Shown here piece after piece: positions 1 through 5,266 of a stretch of DNA of 5,285 nucleotides. The stretch's first letter is position 1. Every line of letters starts with the position of its first letter. The notes under the pieces are model-generated. The model was not told the DNA's origin, ran no database searches, and saw only the letters and a program-made list of their open reading frames with translations. Made by a program: the position numbers and the translations under genes. This stretch comes from Scatosoma sp045128055 (GTDB taxonomy: Bacteria; Bacillota; Clostridia; Christensenellales; Borkfalkiaceae): positions 1 to 5,285 of the forward strand of contig JBGVRC010000077.1 in NCBI GenBank assembly GCA_045128055.1, written 5' to 3'.

Positions 1-3000
1 TATACGACAACCGCAACGAGTTATTCGGTAGCGGCTACTTCGGCAAATAACGGCTGGTGGTATTTCTATGCGATGGATAACGTTGGGAATGTGAGTAGCA
101 CGATGAGCGTTTATCTCGATACCGTTGCTCCCGTTGGGAAAGTAACGAATTCCGCTGACAGTACAATCGCAAACGGCGGTTATACTAATAAACCCATAAA
201 GTATACGGCAACGGATACGGGCGGGATTTCGTATTATCAAGTAAAGAAACCGGGGACTACGACTTGGACGACGTATACCGCTGGTAGTGAACTTTCTGGG
301 ACGTATGGCTGGTACACTTTCCGAGCAGTAGACAAAGCGGGTAATATCTCGGAAGAATATCAAGTATACTACGACGCTTCCACGCCTACTGCATCTCTTT
401 ACGGCGGTACGACCAGCTACGCAAGCGGTTCTTTCGTGAACGCTCCGTATATTAAATACGTGGCAAGCGATAGTGGCTCTAATATTTCCGCGTGCTATGT
501 GAGAATGCCCGGCGCAAGCTATTACACGACGTATGCAAGCGGCACTCAGCTCGCAACCGAAGGTAAATATTACTTCTATTCCGTAGATAAATCGGGTAAC
601 GTTTCCGCAACGGTGAATATTACGCTTGATAAAACGAAACCGACTGGAACTATCTATGGCGGAAGCGCAGTAATTACTAACGGTTCGGCAACCAATGCGG
701 AGAGTATCCGTTTCGTGCCTTCTGACCAGTTCGGTTTGGCCTCGGTTTACGTAAAGCGTCCTAACGCAAGTGGCTATGTGAGTTATACGTCGGGAACAAG
801 CTATACCACGGAAGGCGAATATTCGTTCTATGCAGTGGATAGAGCAGGAAACCGCTCGGATACGTACACGGTAACGCTCAATCGACAAATTCCCGCAGCT
901 CAGCTCTACGTGGATGACGTCAAGATTGATAACAACAGTTACACGAACGGGTGGCATATTCGATTCGAGTGTGCAGAAACTTGTTACGTCAAGCTTCCCA
1001 ACACGGAAGAGTTTGTTCCGTATATGTCGGGTGCTGAATATTACAGACTTGGTAAATACGTATTCTACGGTGTTGACGATGCAGGCAACAGCACAGGTTA
1101 TTACACGATTGTAATCGATAAAACTCAAAAGCCTTTGGAGGTTCAAAACGTAACCGACGGCGAAACGAACGGCGACGTGGTACTCACTTGGACGGATGGA
1201 GATCCCAACGTATATGCGCCTATCAAGACCGTAACGATTAACGGCAAACCTTATACGAAAGGAACGCCTATCTATACGATTGACACTGGCGTTTATAAAG
1301 TCGTAGCGACGGATAGAGCAGGCAACGTATGGGAAACGGAATTCAAATCCACGAAGGTGAACGTTCTTACGAAAACGCTTCAACAGAAATATTATGAAGT
1401 GTACGATGAAAACGGCGATTATTATGCGTTCACAAGCTATGAAAGCGCGTATGCATTTGCGGTAGCAAGAGAGAACGGTTTGGTTCGCACGGGCGATTGG
1501 CATAACGAGGATTGGGATACTGGTATTGCGATGGACGCAATCGATGCGGTGAATGCAAAGAATGGCACGTACTTTATCTACAAGAAAGAGGGTAATGCCG
1601 AAGCGGAAGTAGCTTACTTTACGCAAGAAAGATTAAATGCCGTTATTGCTCAATACGCAAAACAAGGGATTAACTCCTATTTTTATTGGGAGAAGGAACC
1701 AGCAGCGCAAATTAGCGGCGAAAACCTTTATGAGTATTCCGACTCGAAAACCATTCTCGCTAAATCGATTGATTTCTGTGAAAACGTTGGTTGCAGAATC
1801 GATGGAGAAGTATACGTTGGTACGAGTTATGCTGTGGAAGGCAGACATAGCCTTGTAGCGTTTGACGAATGGGGCAATACTTGTGATTATACGTTAATCG
1901 TGGTAGGAAGTCCTACGGAAATTTACTATTCCGTTGGCGAAGGCAGTGCCAACCTTGTCGTATTCGATAGAACTTACTATTTCAAGAAAGGTATTGAGGT
2001 TTCTATTTCCGATGATTTAGATGCCTTTGCAATGTTCGTAGTATATGACCAAGACGAGAACTTGCTCGGTAAATTCCTTGCAACGGAAAAGTACGCTATT
2101 GAAGAAAGCGGTAGATATAGAGTTGTGGCAATCAACCATTACGGAATGTCGAAAGAATTCCAACTTGTCATCTCGTTGGATGCGCCCTCGGCAACTTTAA
2201 CGGACAATGAAGTGGATAAGAAATTGGAAATTAAAATCGATGGAAGTATCGATGCTGATTCTCATATCCAAACGCTTGAAATCTATAAATCTCACGACAA
2301 CGGCACGACCTGGACACTTGTAGCTTTAGACGACTATGGCAAACCTGTAGCGCTTGAATCTATGGAATATGCATTCCGTACGACGGCGCTTTATAAAGTC
2401 GTTTTGACGGATGAGTTTAGAACGGGTATCGATTCGATTATTTCGACGTTTGATTACGTGCAACCCGAACCTTTCGGCGAACTTGTGGGCGTTGAGAACG
2501 GCGGCTACACCAACGGTACGGCAAGCTTTACTTGGACGGATGAAGCGAAAGTGTCTTTGGAAAGAGGCGGCGGTTTGCTCAGAGAAACCTTGATGTATAA
2601 ATCGGGCGAAGAAATCTCCGTTGACGGTATCTATGTTTTGACGTTTGAAAACTATGACGGTTATAAGATGATTTACACGTTCACGATTGACACCGTAGCG
2701 CCCGTAGTAGAAATGGAAGGCGCAACCGTTGGAGCGGCAACGAACAACAACGTTAGTCTTGCTATTTCCGAAGAAGGCTTGATTACCGAGCTTTTCAAAG
2801 ACGGCGTATCTCTCGGCGCGTACGTTCCTGGTACGGTCATTACCGAAAGCGGTTCGTACGTATTGGTTGTAAAAGACCTTGCGGACAACAAAGTTGAGAT
2901 TGCGTTTGTAATCGATAAAGAGGTGGATTATACCATTAACGTAAACGATAAAGGCTTGGCAAACAGCGTAACGATTACGGCGGGGGAAGAAGTAACGTAT

Positions 3001-3630
3001 TCCTTGACGTCGGATGGCGTTGCAGTAGATTATGAACTTGGCAACATTTTGAATGCGGCAGGTAAGTATAACCTTGTCATTACCGACAATATCGGCAATA
3101 CTTCTGAAATGTCCTTTGAAGTAGTGAAGTCGTTGCTTCCGAAATTCGAGCATAACTTTGATGATATGGAAGGTTTGGAAGAAGTGCTCGTAAACGGCGA
3201 GTTTAAGAGATTAAACTACGGCACGTTGGAACTTTTCGAAGATGGCGTTTATGAAGTCGGGGTGGTAGCGAACGGTCAAACTTATACGTTTAACTTAACG
3301 ATTGACGGTACGAAACCTACTTTGAAACTCAACGGTGTGGAAAACGGGAAAACGACCGAAACGGGCGTAACCCTTTCCGATATTTCCGAAGAAGCGACGG
3401 TAGAAGTATTCTTGAACAACGAGCGCATGCTTCATACGGTAGGGGAAGAACTTACCCAAGAAGGTAGCTATCGTGTAGTGGTAACGGATACTTGCGGGAA
3501 CTCTACGGAATACACTTTCAAAATCCAAGGCAGCCAAAAACCTGTGTATATCGCCTTTGCCATTATCGGCGTATTGGCGGTTGCAGGCATCGCAGTATTC
3601 GTGATTTTGAAGAAGCGTAAAAAAATCTAA
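1..3630 (+). CDS. Large Ig-like-repeat surface protein, C-terminally membrane-anchored (5' end missing)
   Basis: The reading frame is open from base 1, and the first 24 codons already match the repeat pattern (GWWYFYA running into MDNVGNVS), so the true start is upstream and the ATG at 73 is internal. The 1209 visible residues consist of Ig-like beta-sandwich repeats of about 65-87 residues. Each typically ends in a strand like Y-x-F-Y-x-V-D-x-x-G-N-x-S followed by a D-K-T-x-P linker. Four similar units span bases 130-1128, a fifth weaker one runs to about 1347, a non-repeat segment lies at 1348-1707, and diverged units follow to about 3525. A hydrophobic helix (3541-3609) and a tail ending KKRKKI anchor the C-terminus, with the bulk of the protein predicted to be outside the cell. 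No LPxTG motif or catalytic domain is visible. Such proteins commonly act in adhesion or as stalks, but the function here is inferred. A secretion signal cannot be checked because the N-terminus is missing. Confidence 0.9.
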   Translation, partial: YTTTATSYSVAATSANNGWWYFYAMDNVGNVSSTMSVYLDTVAPVGKVTNSADSTIANGGYTNKPIKYTATDTGGISYYQVKKPGTTTWTTYTAGSELSGTYGWYTFRAVDKAGNISEEYQVYYDASTPTASLYGGTTSYASGSFVNAPYIKYVASDSGSNISACYVRMPGASYYTTYASGTQLATEGKYYFYSVDKSGNVSATVNITLDKTKPTGTIYGGSAVITNGSATNAESIRFVPSDQFGLASVYVKRPNASGYVSYTSGTSYTTEGEYSFYAVDRAGNRSDTYTVTLNRQIPAAQLYVDDVKIDNNSYTNGWHIRFECAETCYVKLPNTEEFVPYMSGAEYYRLGKYVFYGVDDAGNSTGYYTIVIDKTQKPLEVQNVTDGETNGDVVLTWTDGDPNVYAPIKTVTINGKPYTKGTPIYTIDTGVYKVVATDRAGNVWETEFKSTKVNVLTKTLQQKYYEVYDENGDYYAFTSYESAYAFAVARENGLVRTGDWHNEDWDTGIAMDAIDAVNAKNGTYFIYKKEGNAEAEVAYFTQERLNAVIAQYAKQGINSYFYWEKEPAAQISGENLYEYSDSKTILAKSIDFCENVGCRIDGEVYVGTSYAVEGRHSLVAFDEWGNTCDYTLIVVGSPTEIYYSVGEGSANLVVFDRTYYFKKGIEVSISDDLDAFAMFVVYDQDENLLGKFLATEKYAIEESGRYRVVAINHYGMSKEFQLVISLDAPSATLTDNEVDKKLEIKIDGSIDADSHIQTLEIYKSHDNGTTWTLVALDDYGKPVALESMEYAFRTTALYKVVLTDEFRTGIDSIISTFDYVQPEPFGELVGVENGGYTNGTASFTWTDEAKVSLERGGGLLRETLMYKSGEEISVDGIYVLTFENYDGYKMIYTFTIDTVAPVVEMEGATVGAATNNNVSLAISEEGLITELFKDGVSLGAYVPGTVITESGSYVLVVKDLADNKVEIAFVIDKEVDYTINVNDKGLANSVTITAGEEVTYSLTSDGVAVDYELGNILNAAGKYNLVITDNIGNTSEMSFEVVKSLLPKFEHNFDDMEGLEEVLVNGEFKRLNYGTLELFEDGVYEVGVVANGQTYTFNLTIDGTKPTLKLNGVENGKTTETGVTLSDISEEATVEVFLNNERMLHTVGEELTQEGSYRVVVTDTCGNSTEYTFKIQGSQKPVYIAFAIIGVLAVAGIAVFVILKKRKKI
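130..1128 (+). repeat. Four tandem Ig-like protein repeats (about 80-87 residues each)
   Basis: The approximate units are 130-381, 382-636, 637-891 and 892-1128. Each opens after a proline linker, has a Gly/Ser/Asn-rich strand, a V-K/R-x-P segment (VKKP, VRMP, VKRP, VKLP), then a Y-T/M-x-G turn, and closes with a strand like YxFYxVDxxGN. The fragment at 1-129 is the end of another such unit. The units are clearly alike in protein but not identical in DNA, so the duplication is not recent. The D-x-A-G-N signature is common in bacterial Ig-like surface repeats. I infer a rigid extracellular rod; no ligand-binding motif is evident. Confidence 0.8.
1348..1707 (+). other. Non-repeat domain inside the surface protein
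   Basis: About 120 residues here break the Ig-like pattern. The segment begins after the fifth repeat (VLTKTLQQKYYEVYDENGD), is rich in Tyr, Trp, Ala and charged residues, contains a W-H-N-E-D-W-D stretch and the helix-like segments SYESAYAFAVARENG and ERLNAVIAQYAKQG, and ends near YFYWEKEP. It looks alpha/beta rather than all-beta. I do not recognise the family. It may be a functional module displayed on the repeat stalk, or simply a spacer domain. Confidence 0.5.
2464..3525 (+). repeat. Diverged C-terminal Ig-like repeats
   Basis: Several units of about 65-80 residues lie before the membrane helix, roughly at 2464-2703, 2704-2922, 2923-3129, 3130-3309 and 3310-3525. They share a linker such as TIDTVAP, VIDKE or TIDGTKP, a central turn (PGTVITESGSY, EELTQEGSY) and a closing strand like VVVTDTCGN or LVITDNIGN. 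They are more acidic and less Thr/Tyr-rich than the N-terminal units. The boundaries are approximate because they were placed by eye. Confidence 0.6.
3541..3627 (+). other. C-terminal transmembrane anchor and basic stop-transfer tail
   Basis: About 22 residues from PVYIAFAIIG to FVILK form a strongly hydrophobic helix, followed at once by KKRKKI and the stop codon at 3628-3630. The positive tail predicts an N-out/C-in orientation, so the repeat region is outside. There is no sortase LPxTG-like motif before the helix: the preceding residues are KIQGSQK. The helix is therefore probably the permanent anchor rather than a sortase sorting signal. Confidence 0.85.
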
Positions 3631-3709
3631 AAAAGCCTGATTGCTCTTGCTGCGGGGAAAATTTTCTGTACAACTGACTTTGAATAAAAAACAAGTGTAA
3701 ATGAAAATA

Positions 3710-3774
3710 ATTTGATATAAAATATAAAAAAGTTTTCAAAAACGCTTGACAAATAAAAAGACGTATGGTAAAAT
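3710..3774 (+). promoter_or_regulatory. Strong sigma-A-type promoter with extended -10 and AT-rich upstream element
   Basis: A perfect -35 (TTGACA, 3746-3751) is separated by 17 nt from a -10 (TAAAAT, 3769-3774), with a TGn extended -10 at 3766-3768. The 35 bases upstream (3710-3744) are almost entirely A/T and could act as an UP element. The predicted transcription start is about 3780, which coincides with the first base of the RNA's 5' helix. It should drive the structured RNA and, by readthrough, the two genes after it. Confidence 0.85.
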
Positions 3775-3904
3775 TAGAACCGTAACAAGGGTAGGCGCCC
3801 AGGCTTTCAGTACATCGACAGGTGTTTGACTTATCCGAAAGATAGGGAACTGTTACGGCTCCAGCTTAGCTGTCCATAATGGCGCAAACTCAATAATAAT
3901 TGAA

Positions 3905-3993
3905 GCCGAAAGGTTTTCAATAGTACAGAGTCGCTCGGGAACGACTAAAAGCCCGAACTACAGTATTATTGGACCTTTCGGCATTTTTATTTT
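3905..3993 (+). terminator. Possible intrinsic terminator or attenuator formed by distant arms
   Basis: GCCGAAAGG (3905-3913) is perfectly complementary to CCTTTCGGC (3974-3982) over 9 bp, and the 3' arm is followed at once by a T-rich run (3984-3993). This resembles an intrinsic terminator, but the 5' arm is 60 nt away and is also used in a local GAAA-capped hairpin. Termination could therefore depend on how the upstream RNA folds. The ribosome binding site of the next gene starts only about 8 nt after the T-run. Confidence 0.5.
3929..3956 (+). other. H-type pseudoknot within the structured RNA
   Basis: Stem 1 pairs AGUCG (3929-3933) with CGACU (3942-3946), and stem 2 pairs UCGGG (3935-3939) with CCCGA (3952-3956). 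Both are perfect 5-bp helices in crossing order. The loops are 1 nt (3934), 2 nt (3940-3941) and a 5-nt A-rich loop (3947-3951), which suits the classical geometry in which an A-rich loop lies along stem 1. Confidence 0.7.
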
Positions 3994-4000
3994 CTAAACA

Positions 4001-4006
4001 AGGAGG
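4001..4006 (+). promoter_or_regulatory. Ribosome binding site AGGAGG for the zinc-finger gene
   Basis: A perfect AGGAGG lies 5 nt ahead of the ATG at 4012. It fixes that start over the in-frame ATG at 4051, which has no comparable site. Confidence 0.85.
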
Positions 4007-4011
4007 AGATT

Positions 4012-4473
4012 ATGACTAAGAAAAATAAGAATAAATTAAAAAGAGAGAAGATGAAGGGAGTTGCAAACGCTACCAAGTACTGTCCGTATTGCGGTGGCAA
4101 GATCGTCTTAAGAAGTGCTGACGGTATTTATAAAGATAATTCAAAGGGGGTTATGCTGTACGTTTGTTCGAATTATCCCGCTTGTGACGCGTACGTTCGT
4201 GTGCATGAGGGAACTACGAAACCTGTAGGAACGTTGGCGAATGGAAATTTAAGAAAACTTCGAAATACCGCTCATCATTATTTTAATAAATTGTACGAAT
4301 CTGGCGTGATGACCAAAGACGAGGCGTATTCTTGGTTAGCGTATATGATATCTGCGCCAAAATCCCAAGCACATATTGGATATTTAGGCGAGTACTATTG
4401 CAACGTAGTTATTGAAGAGAGCAAAAAACTCTTGGCTTCTCGTAAAGCTTTAAAAGAAAGGAAAGCAGTATGA
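4012..4473 (+). CDS. DUF3268-type zinc-finger protein of unknown function
   Basis: This 153-residue protein has a Lys-rich N-terminus (residues 1-15). A zinc-ribbon-like core follows: C24-P-Y-C27 and, after an intervening beta region, C52-S-N-Y-P-A-C58-D-A-Y. The remainder is a conserved-looking region with VHEGTTKPVGTLAN (64-77), LRKLRNTAHHYF (80-91), a helix with DEAYSWLA (103-110) and AHIGYLGEYYC (120-130). This layout fits my recollection of the DUF3268 zinc-finger-containing family, which has no established function. The first part resembles topoisomerase-type C4 zinc fingers, so nucleic-acid binding is a reasonable inference. The gene follows the structured RNA, has a perfect Shine-Dalgarno site, and overlaps the next gene by 4 nt (ATGA), implying translational coupling. 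Several bacteriophage and accessory-region proteins have this architecture, but no phage gene is adjacent here. Confidence 0.8.
   Translation: MTKKNKNKLKREKMKGVANATKYCPYCGGKIVLRSADGIYKDNSKGVMLYVCSNYPACDAYVRVHEGTTKPVGTLANGNLRKLRNTAHHYFNKLYESGVMTKDEAYSWLAYMISAPKSQAHIGYLGEYYCNVVIEESKKLLASRKALKERKAV
4458..4463 (+). promoter_or_regulatory. Ribosome binding site (AAGGAA) for the signal peptidase gene
   Basis: AAGGAA, inside the last codons of the zinc-finger gene, lies 6 nt ahead of the ATG at 4470. Together with the ATGA stop/start overlap at 4470-4473, it supports this start and suggests coupled translation. Confidence 0.6.
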
Positions 4474-4856
4474 AAAGGTTAAAATGGCTGATATTGCCCG
4501 TTATAGTGTTTGGTTTAACATTTTGTTTGTTTCGATTTGTGTTAATTATTGGTTACGTTCCATCGGCATCAATGGAACCGACGTTAAAAGAAAAAAGTTA
4601 TATCCTCGGAGTTCGAATCCATGGTGATTTGAAAGTCGGGGATATTATTATTTTTGAGCACGAAGGGAGTACCATGGTCAAGCGCATTGCTGCTGTTGGC
4701 GGTGAAACAATTGAAGCGGACGGAAAAATCTATACTGTACCTAAAGGCAGATTATTTGTTTTAGGCGATAATAAACAGAATTCTTTTGATTCTCGGTACT
4801 GGGAAGAACCTTTCGTGGATGAGGCGAACGTGATAGCAAAAGTAATTGGGAAATAG
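4470..4856 (+). CDS. lepB: Small type I signal peptidase (S26 family)
   Basis: This membrane-bound serine protease would cleave signal peptides from exported proteins at the outer face of the membrane. The 128-residue protein has one N-terminal membrane helix (about residues 7-28). The catalytic serine box follows (P31-S-A-S34-M-E-P-T-L, Ser34), then a V-G-D-I-I-I-F strand (56-62), the catalytic lysine box (V70-K71-R-I-A-A-V-G-G, Lys71) and the G99-D-N...N-S-F-D-S-R-Y-W box. All the key boxes are present, and the Lys indicates the bacterial Ser/Lys dyad type rather than the SipW/eukaryotic Ser/His type. It is much shorter than Bacillus SipS (184 residues) or E. coli LepB (324), mainly between the Lys box and the GDN box, where the beta-rich insertion is minimal. 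Its pairing with the zinc-finger gene is unusual. It may be an accessory peptidase rather than the housekeeping copy. The surface protein upstream is a possible client, but no link is shown. Confidence 0.9.
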   Translation: MKRLKWLILPVIVFGLTFCLFRFVLIIGYVPSASMEPTLKEKSYILGVRIHGDLKVGDIIIFEHEGSTMVKRIAAVGGETIEADGKIYTVPKGRLFVLGDNKQNSFDSRYWEEPFVDEANVIAKVIGK

Positions 4857-4911
4857 ATTCCTAAATTTTTATTTTGTGTTTAATTTTTTTTTAAATTTCA
4901 TATAATAAGTA
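4857..4911 (+). other. AT-rich intergenic stretch, no terminator hairpin seen
   Basis: This region is made of runs of T and A. I see no GC-rich stem that would form a standard intrinsic terminator for the signal peptidase gene. A TATAAT string occurs at 4901-4906 but has no convincing -35 at the right distance. Confidence 0.5.
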
Positions 4912-4940
4912 TTGACAAGGTAGGCAAATTGTGTTATAAT
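4912..4940 (+). promoter_or_regulatory. Consensus sigma-A promoter of the toxin-antitoxin operon
   Basis: A perfect -35 (TTGACA, 4912-4917), a 17-nt spacer and a perfect -10 (TATAAT, 4935-4940) with a TGn extended -10 (4932-4934) lie ahead of the antitoxin gene. The predicted start is near 4947. Such a strong promoter suits an autoregulated toxin-antitoxin operon, where the antitoxin represses it. Confidence 0.88.
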
Positions 4941-4949
4941 ATGACTACC
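4919..4949. promoter_or_regulatory. Inverted repeat around the -10, possible antitoxin operator
   Basis: GGTAG (4919-4923) and CTACC (4945-4949) are perfect inverted copies separated by 21 bp. They flank the -10 element, and the second arm overlaps the predicted transcription start. Phd/YefM antitoxins usually bind palindromes overlapping their own promoter, so the position fits, but 5-bp arms can arise by chance. Confidence 0.35.
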
Positions 4950-4954
4950 AAAAG

Positions 4955-4961
4955 AAAGGAG
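4955..4961 (+). promoter_or_regulatory. Ribosome binding site AAAGGAG for the antitoxin
   Basis: AAAGGAG lies 8 nt ahead of the ATG at 4970, confirming that start. Confidence 0.8.
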
Positions 4962-4969
4962 ATAAGCAA

Positions 4970-5266
4970 ATGAGTGGAGTAATTTCGATTAGACCTTCCA
5001 AAGATATTAGAACGAATTATGCACAGATTTCCGAGTTGACGAGAAAAAATCCCGTTGCCATAACGGTAAACGGGAAAGAAGATACTGTTTTAATGAGTCA
5101 CGAGGATTTTGTTGAACAAAAATTGTATGTTTCCGATTTAGAAGCAAGATTAGCTGTATATGCACATCTTGCTCAATCTGCTGACGATATTAAACTTGGC
5201 AGAGTTCAAGATGCCGCCAAAGCTTTTGATGATATTAAACAAGAATTGGCGGGCTTGAAGTTATGA
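4970..5266 (+). CDS. Type II antitoxin, Phd/YefM family
   Basis: This 98-residue protein has the Phd/YefM layout. The N-terminal DNA-binding half (about residues 1-47) contains the typical pattern I-R-P-S-K-D-I-R-x-N-Y-A-Q-I-S-E-L, then P-V-A-I-T-V-N-G-K-E-D-T-V-L-M-S-H-E-D-F. The C-terminal half (48-98) is a charged helical tail that would wrap and neutralise the toxin. The stop overlaps the next ATG (ATGA, 5263-5266), which is the usual antitoxin-first operon order. It probably represses its own promoter, more strongly as a complex with the toxin. The family call is firm; the exact subfamily (YefM or RelB-like Phd) is not resolved. Confidence 0.88.
   Translation: MSGVISIRPSKDIRTNYAQISELTRKNPVAITVNGKEDTVLMSHEDFVEQKLYVSDLEARLAVYAHLAQSADDIKLGRVQDAAKAFDDIKQELAGLKL

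Larger units (their letters stand above)
3780..3993 (+). ncRNA. Structured RNA with pseudoknots: leader or small RNA (candidate DUF3268-associated or raiA-type motif)
   Basis: This noncoding stretch of about 210 nt folds extensively by hand. Helix P1 pairs 3780-3786 with 3852-3858 (7 bp, perfect). Inside it are a hairpin at 3809-3831 with a GACA loop and another at 3832-3844 with a CGAAA loop. A small hairpin lies at 3862-3872. The sequence 3795-3799 (GCGCC) can pair with 3881-3885 across P1, forming a pseudoknot. Helix A pairs 3891-3898 with 3964-3971 and encloses a GAAA-capped hairpin (3899-3921) and an H-type pseudoknot (3929-3956). The 3' end CCTTTCGGC (3974-3982) is followed by a U-tract. 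The gene that follows is a DUF3268-type zinc-finger gene, which suggests a cis-leader. I recall candidate motifs associated with DUF3268 genes and with raiA as possible matches; no raiA gene is visible here. The existence of a structured RNA is well supported, but its class is not. Confidence 0.75.

Noticed and set aside
73..75. ATG at 73 as the start of the surface protein
   Set aside because: The frame is open to base 1 and the upstream codons match the repeat pattern; no ribosome binding site precedes this ATG.
914..1114. Short + strand frame inside the surface protein
   Set aside because: Out-of-frame shadow with no ribosome binding site and no family resemblance.
1633..1858. Overlapping short frames on both strands
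   Set aside because: Both are shadows of the surface-protein reading frame, which has consistent protein repeats on either side.
2326..3153. Long open frame on the minus strand (275 codons)
   Set aside because: It lies wholly inside the surface-protein gene, has no ribosome binding site or recognisable domain, and its Arg/Phe/Asn-rich composition is what reversed codons of the + strand gene would give.
3510..3630. LPxTG-type sortase signal
   Set aside because: The residues before the C-terminal helix (KIQGSQKP) contain no LPxTG-like motif.
3631..3709. Intrinsic terminator after the surface-protein gene
   Set aside because: Only a short AT palindrome (GAAAATTTTC near 3657-3666) is seen; there is no GC-rich stem with a T-run.
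3780..3993. tmRNA, 6S RNA, SRP RNA or RNase P RNA
   Set aside because: The hallmark sequences and end structures of these RNAs (tRNA-like ends with CCA, SRP GGAA-loop hairpin, RNase P conserved core) are not present, and the downstream gene context does not suggest them.
4901..4906. Second TATAAT as an extra promoter
   Set aside because: No -35 at suitable spacing; it probably reflects AT-rich sequence.
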